Below, in pieces: positions 1 to 10,418 of a DNA stretch of 64,000 nt. How positions within the stretch are numbered: position 1 is the first letter of the stretch; every line of letters begins with the position of its first letter. The stretch covers positions 348,029,611 through 348,093,610 of the forward strand of contig CM068367.1 of NCBI GenBank assembly GCA_034769895.1, in the 5' to 3' direction. The position numbers were made by a program, and so were the translations under genes. The DNA is from Magicicada septendecula (lineage: Eukaryota; Arthropoda; Insecta; Hemiptera; Cicadidae). The notes beneath the pieces are model-generated. The model saw only the letters and a program-made list of their open reading frames with translations. It searched no databases and had not been told where the DNA came from.

Positions 1-475
1 AAAATTTAACGTAACTCAATAATATAAATTGTAAAAACCATAGTTTAGAACCTAAAGGGCAGAATGATTATTCCCATCAAGACAATTTCCACCTTGCAAT
101 GCCTTACATGATCATCTATGTAAATGAAAATCTAGTTCATTGTCTGTTGGAATTATTTACGCAACTTTTTAAAAATGGTAACGTTAACTAAATAAAAATC
201 TATGTTACTAATTTAATGACGATAGGTTTCTGTGTCCGAATCTGTCACAAGCCTGTAGTTTTCAATGAAAATACTATATCGCATTGCAGAGTACATTTTA
301 CGAACAAAGTTATTTATATAAATTCCTGAAATCGTATAGAAAACTCAAGATGGTGTACAAGGTAAGTACACCTAATACCAGTTATACATTTCACTTAGGG
401 TAAAAGACTAGTTATAAATACCAGTAATAATATTAAATTTAATAAAACAAAATAAATAAAAGTTATTTCCATACG
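1..475. other. A+T-rich sequence, no gene seen
   Basis: I see no coding, RNA or repeat signature in this stretch. It is A+T-rich with frequent stops in all frames and runs up to a possible transposon edge at 476. Confidence 0.5.
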
Positions 476-1330
476 CAGGGTGATTCACGAGGAAACGAAA
501 GAAACTTTCACGATGCGTTTTACTGGTGAAAATAAAGAAAAAAGTTAATATAAACAAAGATGCGGATACTGTTCGCTACGGCTTGCGGAAAATTTGTCAA
601 ATTTCTGGTCGCACGGTAAAATGAGGTGACAATGAAATTCTGGGGGCATAAATTAATGGGCTAATTAGGTGGTTTTATACGGTTTGGGGTTTTATACCCA
701 TTAAAAAATGGGTCCCAGAACTGTAACTCCCGTAGTTTTTAAGGTAACTGGAGTAAAACAAAAATTATGTGGCGAAAAATACGTTTTTATAGGTTTAAAG
801 TACAGTAACTTTGTTTCATATTGTACTGGTCCGACACAAAGCCAAGAATGGCGAATAGATAGAAAAAAAAACTTCATCCTTTTCACTTACAGTAGGTTCA
901 CAAGTTATTACCTAGATATTTTCCGATGCGGTTAAATTTTTGTTATTGGCTTGAAGACAATCATGATAACCTAAATTATATTTTATTTTCCGATGAAGCG
1001 ACTGTTACAAAAGATGAGATTTATAATTCAAGAAAGACTCATGTGTGGAGTGATGAAAAGCCACATCGCACAGTAGAAACTTCGTTCCAACATGGTTTCA
1101 CGTAAATATTTGCGACACACTTTTGGGAAAATTCATTTTTAGTGAAAACCTTACGGGTTCAAAAATTATACATTTTCCCCTTAATTTATGCCCCAAGAAG
1201 TTCAGCGTCACCGTTATTTTACCGTGGGAGCAGAAATTTGGGCGAAATTTCCTAAAAGCTTCAATGTTTCTTCGTAAATCACCCTGTATGATGCTTAGAA
1301 AAATGTGAGTTATGGTTACAAATTTCAAAA
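476..1330 (+). pseudogene. mariner/Tc1-like transposase remnant
   Basis: This is a decayed DDE transposase of the mariner/Tc1 group, which cuts and pastes its own element. From 911 the reading frame gives RYFPMRLNFCYWLE, then LFSDEATVTKDEI and THVWSDEKPH, the block around the second catalytic aspartate (DEA) that is very conserved in insect mariner-like enzymes. A stop at 1,103 ends this frame. The homology continues in another frame from about 1,103 as VNICDTLLGKFIFSENLTGS, matching the usual block after that aspartate. The frame shift and stops show it is dead. The N-terminal DNA-binding part is not readable between 476 and 910. The sequence CAGGGTGATTCACGAGG at 476 could be an end of the element, but I found no matching inverted copy. 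The third catalytic residue was not found. Confidence 0.75.
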
Positions 1331-2146
1331 GATTGAAAAGACAAGGAAAAATATTCGTAGTAGTTTAATCTCATCTGCAGAGCTTATATGAAGCAAAATT
1401 TATCATTAACGTAAATCGTAGGCTGTAACATAATGTACATTATAGTATGCATACATCATATGTAAATAGTTTATAATTCATCATAGTTATACTCCTAGAC
1501 TTTGAACTAGGCTACGCGGGATGACATTTTTTTCACATTCAAAGATCAGTTGGTAAAATTAGATTTTTTCGTAGGATGGTGTTCCGGTCTGTAATATTCT
1601 TTTCTACAAAGTCATGTAAAGACAATAATGGTGAAACAAGATTAATTCTTCTTTTTATCTTGATTTTATGTGTGTGTGTGTGTGCGCGCGCGCGCTCGTG
1701 GGCTTAAATACATGGTATTTTACAAAAAAAGTAGGCCTATGTATTATGTAGGGTTATGTGCACAGCGTATGGTGTTGAGTGCCACCAGTAAATTACTATC
1801 TTAGGTATTCCAGGCAATCACTAATCTTGATCTGCGCACAGTACATAGTGGTTAATCATTACTGAACATGTTACGTCTCTCCCCCCGCTAACATATGTTT
1901 TAATTAAAGTCAATCTCACGACCTGCTCTCCGAGTAGCTAATATTATCACACACAGTTAACTGCTGATATAATTCAACGTACAAAGTTAAACTACAGCCT
2001 TCGATTAATAATGAATCAAATTATATTATTGTTAACGTACAACGAATAGGCAAAAATAATGTTCCTACAATGAACATTTTGTTTAATGTTTTTAAAATAT
2101 GTAGGCTTACAATTTTAGAACGGTGTAGTAAAATAATTTTAAAAAT
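1331..2146. other. no gene; compound TG/CG microsatellite at 1,669-1,696
   Basis: Non-coding A+T-rich DNA. Its only clear feature is an alternating purine-pyrimidine tract, TG repeats passing into CG repeats, at 1,669-1,696. Confidence 0.6.
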
Positions 2147-2632
2147 TGTTAAGAATGGCCGAGGATAATTGACCTAGAATAGCCGAGAGAGTCTCAGCCC
2201 CGTCCGCCCGCCTAGTGTGGCAGGTGTTGCCTCAGTCAAGGCCGCGCACAAGCAGGTTCTAGTGTGTTCAAGAACACTTGAGATACGCATTAAGCCGGCG
2301 TGCAGTAAGGAGGAAAAGCTCTACTAAACCTCTGCGCGACCTATGAAAGCAATAGCGTCTGGTGTTGTCAAGTTAGTTATGTGAGCGATTTTCCTCAGCG
2401 CGGATCGATTGTTTGTAGCGAAGTCTTGTTGTGTTGTAATTAGTGCGGAATTCTTTATAATTGACATTATTATTGCGTGTGGACAATTTTTACTTGAATT
2501 GTTGTAAGAGACTATCTTGTTGATTACAAACTATTAATTATGATAATTAAAGCTGGTTATTAGTGATTTCATTGGTGTCTTGTATTTTGTTTTCCACTGC
2601 ACCATACGACGATCAGTTAGACCGTCGTAACA
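2147..2632 (+). mobile_element. possible solo LTR
   Basis: A block of about 485 bp with distinctly higher G+C than its surroundings starts TGTTAAG and ends CGTAACA, so it has the TG...CA ends of a long terminal repeat and short inverted termini (TTGTTA / TAACAA). Its last 60 bases are pyrimidine-rich and the region contains AATTAAA, a possible weak polyadenylation signal. I could not find a clean flanking duplication or a second LTR. It could instead be another dispersed repeat or a host CpG-rich segment. Confidence 0.3.
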
Positions 2633-3100
2633 ATATTAATGTTCTTATGATTGTGCATAATATTAATTAGTAAGCATATCGATATGCTCACGCCTATTAA
2701 TATGCTCTTAACCTGTGTCTGTTGCATTAGGTTTTTACAAGATCTACACATTTTAAAAGTTTTTAAGTGTCTGGCTCGACAGAGCGTTCAGTGCTTCCAA
2801 TTTAGCGGAACCAACTTCTTCTAATTCTTCACTTCCCGATAGTAGGCTGTGACTAAGCCTGTTCTGCTACCCAACGACCTTTCGTTCTAGCTGTTCACTT
2901 TGAGCATCTATCCTGCGGAATCTGCTTCATATAGGTACACTATTCTCTTTTATTTCATTTTTTAAAATTCTTACGCCGTTTTGAAATGTATATCCTCACA
3001 GTACATCTTAAGCATGTCACCTGTAAACGAAATACAATGTAAAATACAATGCAAGCGAAAATGTATCTTCTGTTCATTTAGACTTGTTATAGCCCACTTC
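2633..3100. other. no gene; small perfect palindrome
   Basis: I see no coding signature. A perfect 16-bp palindrome, AGCATATCGATATGCT, lies at 2,673-2,688. Confidence 0.5.
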
Positions 3101-4735
3101 TTTTTTTTTGTATTTTATTGGTATCAGAAAATGACTATACAGCCGTAGCTACAGTAGCATTACATATTACAAATATACTTTTACTCGTAATACAAATTTC
3201 ATATACAATACAATAACATAAATACAGTTAAATAAGATAATACTGCGCATACAATAAAACGTACGCATAAAAATATATAAAACCTAACTTTAAATAAAGT
3301 TTTACATTAATTATTACTATAAGTCGTATATTATGTCATAAATGTTGGATTATACATGGCTAGAAGCTGATGGAGTTTGAACGGATTTTCGGTCTTGGAA
3401 GTGCAAGTGCAAATTAAACGTGCAAAGTAATCGGTTCGTTTACACAGCACATGATGACGTCTCTCTTTTGGTTTCTCTGTAAAACTCTCTGGAAACTGTC
3501 ACGGACATTGAACCTGTTCACCCCTAGACGACGACCGTAAGATCAGGTGACGCATTGGCCGCCATACATTCTAGAAATAGTTTTGAAATAGTTTTGCCCT
3601 TTCGACGGGGCGTGATGAACCGAGGCACACAGTGGAACGTCTGTGGATGTTTCCAGGTGCGTATGGTCGTTCTAATTTTGCCACCGAGGAGTCAGAATTG
3701 GTTTAAAGTGGTAATATAGATCAGAAGGCCGGTAGAGATTTCACAGATTGTAGACTTCCTCATGCACTGTTGCTTGCTATGCAAGATGGTTCACTGTGTC
3801 GTTGTTTCTGATAACCACGTGGGTTTTTATCCTGTAGACGTATATGTACATTCCTCTGCTGTGCAGATCCCAAACAATCTCGAGTATTTTCACTTCAAGA
3901 CAGTTGATGTCACAGTCGGCATTCATATTTTGTAACTTGTTGAGTGCACTAAGACCATCAATTTTAACGATGGCTTCTTTACGCGGTGGTCTTTCCTCCG
4001 ATACGTAGTTTAAAAGTTTGGGGATTGGTATCAGCTCTGTCGTGTATATGGTTGCGTGGTCCCAAAGTATATACATTTGTGAGGTGCTTCTGGTAGCGTC
4101 ATAAACTCAATCCCTTTATTTAGAATAGAGTTTTCGTTGTAAATATGAGTAGCCTTCGGTCAGTTCTTATGGATGTAGGCTGTGAGAAAGATCTTGGTCG
4201 TCCTGTAATTTCTTTAAAGAACAAAGGAAAAGGAGGATTTAGTAGTATGCTGTATTCCAGCAAATATTTTGCAGTCCTGTACGACAACCCTTTGCAGTCC
4301 AAAAGGGTCGAGTTGTCGGTGAAGCTATCGCATAATAGATGTGAGCGTTTCTACTGCTAGAATCACTCTGTCAAGTATCAACTGCGAATTTACGGATCCT
4401 GCCAAACTGTGTTGTATGGCGGAAGTAAAGCAACACGAGAGAGCAGCCGTTAAGCACCTTAATGGCGACTCACCAGTTTTAGCATGAAGAATATAGGTTG
4501 GTATCGAGTTCAAGGCTCCTAAAACCAAGCGAAGGGCTTTGTACTGCAGTCGATCCAATTTTAGTGACTGGGAGTTACAAAGGTTACAGTAAAAGATAGA
4601 ACCATAATTTAAAATACTACAGATAGTTGCTCTGTGGTATAGCAACGCAGTTGTAGGGTCCGCTCCCACGTTAGTGCTGGTTAACGCTTGTACAGGTGAA
4701 CCGCACCATAAGCGTCAATTTTCGACAAGCAATAA
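3101..4735 (-). pseudogene. 5'-truncated LINE with RT C-terminus, RNase H and poly(A)
   Basis: This is the 3' part of a non-LTR retrotransposon. Reading the minus strand, 4,735-4,325 encodes the end of reverse transcriptase: GADPTTALLYHRATICSILNYGS, with KLDRLQYKALRLVLGA and TGESPLRCL, a pattern shared by jockey/I/R1-type elements (blocks quoted in part). A linking piece follows at 4,302-4,120. 4,076-3,777 resembles RNase H: AELI-like IYTTELIPIPKLL, KIDGLSALNKLQN with the catalytic-type aspartate, and a final YRIKTHVVIRNNDTVNHLA that matches the usual ending (SHxGIxGNExVDxLA). Frames are broken between blocks, so it is inactive. The minus strand ends with an AATAAA-type signal (3,114-3,119 on +) and a 9-base A tract at 3,109-3,101, the expected LINE 3' end. 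The 5' truncation near 4,735 is typical of incomplete target-primed reverse transcription. The presence of RNase H favours I, R1 or LOA relatives, but the clade is not certain. Confidence 0.8.
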
Positions 4736-4879
4736 AGTAAGTGTAGATAAGTAAAAAAGTATTAATTTACACACTTAACATATCTTACTATATATCTTTA
4801 ACGGTACAATCTTAATTATATCAGTGTAATTGTAAAGTTATAATAAAGATATTAGATATTCTATATTTACATAAAATCT

Positions 4880-5228
4880 TCAATGTAAAAACAGAGGTCG
4901 ATCTATTGTAGCCACTAAAGCAGGAGTCTCCACACCGAGATTAGTAGTTGGTGATCTCAGTAGGTGAAGCAAAGAGAAATCTGTCAGGTGACATCTGCTG
5001 TGGTTCTTCATTAACTTCACTGTGGAGAACACAGATTCACAAATGTACGTACTTCGAAACATCGGCGTCATTTTCTGTCCAAAATTTCACATATTTGGTA
5101 ATCGTTCATCAGGTATCAGCTTAAAAAATATCCGGCCTGGTCTGCAAGATGGGATCGGCCAGTAAATCACACAATTCTACTTGAATGCCAGTTAGTTGTT
5201 CTTCAATGATAATACCAAGAGGATACCA
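4880..5228 (-). pseudogene. hAT-type transposase C-terminal remnant
   Basis: On the minus strand 5,220-5,070 reads EEQLTGIQVELCDLLADPIL and 5,071-4,880 reads MFRSTYICESVFSTVKLMKN followed by HLTDFSLLHLLR. The phrase S-T-Y-x-C-E-x-x-F-S followed by LTD...L...LR is the C-terminal dimerisation region of hAT-derived transposases, in particular the GTF2IRD2/ZBED/SCAND3-like group abundant in insects. There is a frame break near 5,075 and no upstream catalytic region is readable, so this is a dead fragment. I see no terminal inverted repeats. Confidence 0.7.
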
Positions 5229-6100
5229 AGTGTGTGCTAATTAATTCCAAGACCTCACTGAGCGGGGGTTATTTGTGTGTCGGGTTGTAGTTTGTAAACA
5301 CTTAAACGTAACATTAAATAACAGATGCGACTGATTAAGAATCAAGAACTAAACATCGGACAAGCGCGTTTGTTTTGCCTAGCCGAGAATGGAAGGAAAC
5401 GGACTGGATCATGTAATATAGTGAAAATAAAAAGAACTGGAAATACACATTTCATTAAAATAATGAAGTGAAATCTGCTGTACGTTTATTAGTTAATTAG
5501 TAAAACATTTTGTTTATAGCTTCCTCGTAAGAAACCATTCTCAGTTAAAATAGTATTTTATTAGTAATTTATTTATTAATGTAAATAGTGTAATTAAATT
5601 GGTTTTCCAAGATAAGGTCGCGGGCCGCAAGAAAAGGGTGTCATGGGCTACGTGCGGTCCTCGGGTCGCCAGTTGAAAGTCATTGGTCTAGAGGAATTGC
5701 AAGTCACAGATTTTGACATTGGAATTGATGAAGTTATGTCTGAAGAAATGAACTTAGAGGTCCAAGAGCATCCGAAAGGGGCTGTGGCACACCTCACAAG
5801 AGATACCTTAATAGCATATAAATAGTCGGCACATTTTACGATGGACATTCCTGTCGGTAAGACACTATCAATGTCAGAAACTAGGCATCACACAATATAG
5901 TGCTCAGTATGATGATTCCCAGTGGGACTCAGTTTACCGTTAATCCTCACATATATTTGACGTTTCCACATAAAGCTAATTATATGTTTTTGCGTCTTTT
6001 CTGGTAACTCAATTCTGTAAATTAAGAAAATAATTTAAATAGATCAACTTCATTGTATGAAGAAACGATGTCAAGGAATATTGCTAATATGCACTTTGTT
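5229..6100. other. no supported gene
   Basis: A 60-codon open frame at 5,643-5,825 (+) has a slightly acidic composition (IDEVMSEEMNLEVQEH) but no motif I recognise and no splice context that makes it convincing. The rest is A+T-rich. Confidence 0.4.
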
Positions 6101-6104
6101 TTTT

Positions 6105-6790
6105 TAACAACATATATCCGTATTATAGTGTCTATTATAGACCGTTTGGTATGAAAACATAACTAGTTGGGCGGAAGCAATCCTCGGGTTTTCGATATAC
6201 CACTGAAGGCGGTTTATAATTATCCTCTCCATTGTTTCGTATATTGGTCGATATGGTGCTGCCACTCCACGTAGTTTTCTAGTTTTATTTATTGGAATGA
6301 CGACATAATCGTACCACTCAGTCGGATGAACACCGCACGATGAATAATTCTTATAATTTCTTTTTGCAAGTCGAAAGCAGAATTGGGAAAGTATTTTATA
6401 CGAAATTTGATTCTTTCACGGAAGTGATTCATTGTTCCTTGAGAGGACAATTTCGATCTCGTGCATGCTAAATGAGGCACGTAAGAGGTTATTTGACTTG
6501 TTTGTGTGAGATGCGCAATTCAGCCGATCAATTGGAACCTAATAAGAGGTGCACTTTAGAAAATGTTGGTTGACAAATATTTTTAATATCTTTTTCAACA
6601 CTAATATTTCTTGAGCGTAAAGTTTTATTGATCTTATCTGTTTCCAGATGTCTTTTATAGGCGTGTTTTAATTCATATTCTCCAGGAAGCTCTCTTATTT
6701 TGCTTCAATACCCGCTTAGAGACAGATGTTGTCCTCTTCATTTTCATATAGGTTGTGTAGCTCTTGTTGAGGTTGTAGTTATGGAGAGTT
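6105..6790 (-). pseudogene. LINE reverse transcriptase N-terminal fragment
   Basis: This is the downstream half of a decayed minus-strand LINE whose endonuclease lies at 7,250-7,655. About 6,790-6,690 reads SKRVLKQNKRASWRI, the usual linker between endonuclease and reverse transcriptase. 6,420-6,340 reads RIKYFPNSAFDLQKEIIRII and, after a frame shift near 6,340, the sequence continues as HPTEWYDYVVIPINK, APYRPIYETMERIIINRLQW and QLVMFSYQTV. In working LINEs these correspond to P..W....V.PI.K, YRPI.L......E+.+..RL.W and Q.GFR. The catalytic YADD block is not visible and the match stops near 6,105. The order and strand agree with one I/jockey-type element spanning about 6,105-7,655. Confidence 0.72.
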
Positions 6791-6850
6791 TATATGTCCT
6801 AGGCGTACTTGGCGTTCTAACCATCTGTCGTCTCATACTTTTATATTGTG

Positions 6851-6916
6851 TAATAAATATTTTTTTAAATAATAAATACGAGCAGAAGTATTTATTATTT
6901 AAAAAAATATTTATTA
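6851..6916. repeat. perfect 29-bp inverted repeat with 8-bp spacer
   Basis: The arms 6,851-6,879 and 6,888-6,916 are exact reverse complements, separated by GAGCAGAA. The arms are almost pure A+T. The hairpin sits inside the decayed LINE and may be a later insertion or a local inverted duplication. Confidence 0.9.
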
Positions 6917-7249
6917 TATAAAAACATGCAAGAAATATTGAAGAGTTATTACAGAAATAAAGATTTTATATTGTGAGAAAGATAACTGATATGCCTCTTC
7001 TACGAGGTTCATGAAATTTTGATATGTGAAATCCAACGATAGTAAAGCTGTTGTTTCTGATTCGATAAGGTGCTGAAATTTATACTAGTCTGTCCTTCCA
7101 AGGTTCCAATTCCTTGAAGGGGTTTGAGACAAGCTAAGATCTTATTGGTAATTTAGAGGAACTAGCAAACGGGAGAAATGATAAGGAACCACTTACCACA
7201 CAGGCTGTTGTTCACAGCTGAAGTGAAGTTGTGTTCACGGCTAAAGATA

Positions 7250-7655
7250 ACCTTTACATTATTGAAGGTATGAGAGGTGATACACCATCGTTTAAATGAG
7301 ACCAGCTGCTGCTGCAGCGACGAATAGCGACCGCTCCTGCGTCAGCATGTGAGTTTCCTACCAGTTGGTGGTGCCAGTTATACGCATGGGTGAGTTAAAC
7401 GACTGAAAACGTTTTTCCAGTAAGCCTGGGTTAGATTGCTAGTATGGTTGTTGTATACAGAGACCATGATTAACGTTGGTGGTTTGCGATGTAGAGTTTC
7501 GCCGCCACAAAAGAGCTTTTGTTTAAAGAGGGATTGAAATTAACTGACGGTATTTAACTCCATGATTGATAAGGAAAGCAACTCCTGCTCCTCCGTCACT
7601 TCTGTCGGACCTTAGAGAGTTGAATCCTCTGAAACTGTAAGACCGAGCTTCCTGA
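7250..7655 (-). pseudogene. LINE APE-type endonuclease fragment
   Basis: The minus strand from 7,653 reads QEARSYSFRGFNSLRSDRSD, then GGAGVAFLINHGVKYRQL. This is the R-x-DR...GGGVAILI block of the apurinic-endonuclease-like domain that nicks target DNA in jockey, I and R1 LINEs. Further on, IMVSVYNNHTSNL matches the strand before the GDFN motif, and near 7,390-7,290 HAYNWHHQLVGNSHAD followed by SHLNDG matches GDFNAHH..WG...... and LNDG. Stops and frame shifts interrupt it, so it is non-functional. It lies directly upstream, on the same strand, of the reverse transcriptase fragment at 6,105-6,790, and the two are probably one element. Confidence 0.72.
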
Positions 7656-10333
7656 AAGTATTTTCTCCTTTCTTCTTCAGCTTCTGCAAATATATTGGAC
7701 TAAGCTTGCTTCTGCTTCGTGATCTAGTAACTTGCAGTTAATCAAAGCATTCCCTGCTCCTGGTTATCGGGGTTATCAGAGAGATTTTTGTGTTCACAGT
7801 GTAAACACAAGTTTCGCTAGTACACTGAACTACTGAACTCGTAGAAGATAGATTCTAAAGCACTGTGTACATAGTTGCACTGGGGGTATATACGGTTCAA
7901 TTTTGTAGTGACCTCCGTAAAGTGATATATTAGCGGACGGTCAAAAACCACGAAACACGTGTACAGAACAGGTTTTTTAATGACTGTAACATTTTCTCTT
8001 TTTCTAATTGTGCCAAATGGTCTAACTGATTTTACTTATGATTACACTGCATTTCTTAGAAGGTTTAATATTCCTATTTTTTTGTATATTAATATACATA
8101 GTTCAGGGTATAGGCCACGAGCTTTTCTCTTTAAGAAACTCGTAACCTGATCATCAGCCACCTCGCCTGAAGAAGTAACATCGACCTTCATTCTGTTGCT
8201 ACCGTTGCTTGTATTTTAGTGATGTTATGTTTGTGTACATTTTGTTGCCGAAAATTTCAACGGCAGAAGACCGTAGGGCAAGTCTGACCCTTCCCACCTG
8301 ACCTTTAGTTGATTAGATGTCAAGAAAAAACGGTCCCTGGCTATTAGGTGGGAATCTGTTCTTAGTGACTTGTAAAAATACGTAAAGTAGTCAGAAATAG
8401 GTTTCTGCTTGTTTATACTTTTGTCTATTAGTCTAACCAATGTATCTGGCAAGCCAGTATCGTTTGCATGTTTTGTTGTAAAGTAATAAATTATTTGTAT
8501 CAAACAAAGTAGGGATGATGCCCCCTTCCCGCCTCGGTCATATTTAATTCCTTTGAAAAACGACTATAATTATCGTAAACGATAACTGCTAATAAAGTAC
8601 AAATAAATGTATAAATAAGAATAAGATGGCTATATTGATGAATGTTGTGGAGAATCCGAACTTGAAAAAATGACTTATTATTAATAGATAGTAAACAAGA
8701 CTAATAAAAATGTGTCCTCAGTCGTAAATTCGACGGTTACAGCCTACATTACTTCCGGAATGGCGTCACTTTGTTTAGTTTTAAACGCGTTTCTCTTTGC
8801 GTTTTATTTTTATGTGTTTTACGAGTAAATTTATTGATGTAACTAAAATTCGATATGTTGTTGTACATGATATTCTCAAAGTAAAAAAGATTTCACACAC
8901 CAGACAATTAAAATTGCTGACTTGTAAAAATAAATCTTACACTGTTGCTGACTTGTACACTACAGAATTTTTGTATTTCCAGTTGTACTGGAAATATATA
9001 AAAGTGAATAAATAAATATCAACTTAATTAAGTTAGTTATATTTGTTACTGTTTTATGTGATAATGACTGAATCATAGTGTCTTCGTAGTAACGTATGGT
9101 TCAGCCATTTCATCCTGGCGCAAGCAACGAGTCAGTCTGTGATCTAATTTTATTCAACGCATTCAACATTTATGGCGCATAAAACATGAGTCACAATTCA
9201 ATTACCTTTTCCCTCGCTTCTACTGTTATATTCGTTTGTCGACAACTGAGTTATTGAAAATCCATTCATTTGTTAACTCAGATTCAATTTCCTATTTACC
9301 ATTTGTAATCACAATTCTATTTTAAATTAAAACTGTTATTTGAATTATTTTCTGCGAACCCCCCTCCCCACAAACGCACGTCGTTTTGTACGTCTTTGAA
9401 ACTGGAGTTTTAAGTAACCTGTTTTTACGACTGGAATTTTTTATTCCTCTTTACTCTACCTGCTCTTCTTATCCCCTGTTTCTCTGCATCAAAAAGTAGT
9501 CGTAATTTCTGGTAGCCGAGGAAAGGGGCAGACCGTAAATTTGGAAATGTAATGAAACGTTTTTCAAGCAGTTGCGAAATTTGATTACCGATAGCAAAAA
9601 CCACGTAAGTCTACAGGAAGAATACTTTTCTCGTATGTACTACAATATACAAAGACAGAACAAGAATCGGTAACAATTCACTGATTCAATAAAAAAGCTA
9701 TGTGTTATTTTTCAAGTATCTACTTTTCATAAATTTGACGAGACGCTTTTATGACGCATGTGAACGAGAAGCATTTAAGTGTGCATAACAAGTAAAATAA
9801 ATTATAGATTTATGAATGTTCATTTTGGCAGAAAATACTGAAGTGGCTACAGAAAATCGTAGACTACACATGTGAGCACAGTACAAAAAGTAGTAACAAG
9901 CAGCGTCTCTAATTAGAGGTTAGAGAAATGCTTTATTCTGCAATCCAGATCTACACCCTTAGGCATGTGGTAGGAACATGCCTTAAATCTAGAAAAGCGA
10001 TAACATTATTGGAGAGTGTAGAATATTATAGTAAACTGTGCAACGAGTATTGCCAATGATTATCATATTTCAGTTTTGCCAGTGTTATCGACACAAATTG
10101 TTATTATGAGTTATTATGAGTTTTTAAACAACTTGAAATTCTACGTTGAGGAGGCTAATTTTTCTGTGACCTATTTCAAAATATTGGTGTTTTGCGTTTA
10201 TACAGTATAAAAACTATAATTACTATTTTCATGACAGTAGTTATAAAAAAATTTACAGGCATTGCACAAATGCAATGCACAGAGAAGGGCATTGAAAATG
10301 CTTCAATAAATCTAAAAAATAAATATATTTATG
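7656..10333. other. no supported gene
   Basis: About 2.7 kb in which I recognise no coding domain, RNA gene or repeat. Short open frames at 7,959-8,150 (+), 8,225-8,503 (-) and 8,797-9,015 (+) have low-complexity or unremarkable content and match no family I know. Confidence 0.45.
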
Positions 10334-10418
10334 TTCATTCACCAATCAATGAATTCATTCTTCATTCACCAATCAATGAATTCATTCTTCATTCACCAAT
10401 CAATGAATTCATTCTTCA
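10334..10418. repeat. three exact copies of a 27-bp tandem repeat
   Basis: Units at 10,337-10,363, 10,364-10,390 and 10,391-10,417 are identical and contain CCAATCAATGAATTCATT. Because 27 is divisible by three, each frame through the repeat stays open, which explains the two short open frames here. I do not regard those as genes. Confidence 0.9.

Noticed and set aside
2147-2632. Internal gene of an LTR retrotransposon
   Set aside because: No gag or pol homology and no second LTR nearby; at most a solo LTR.
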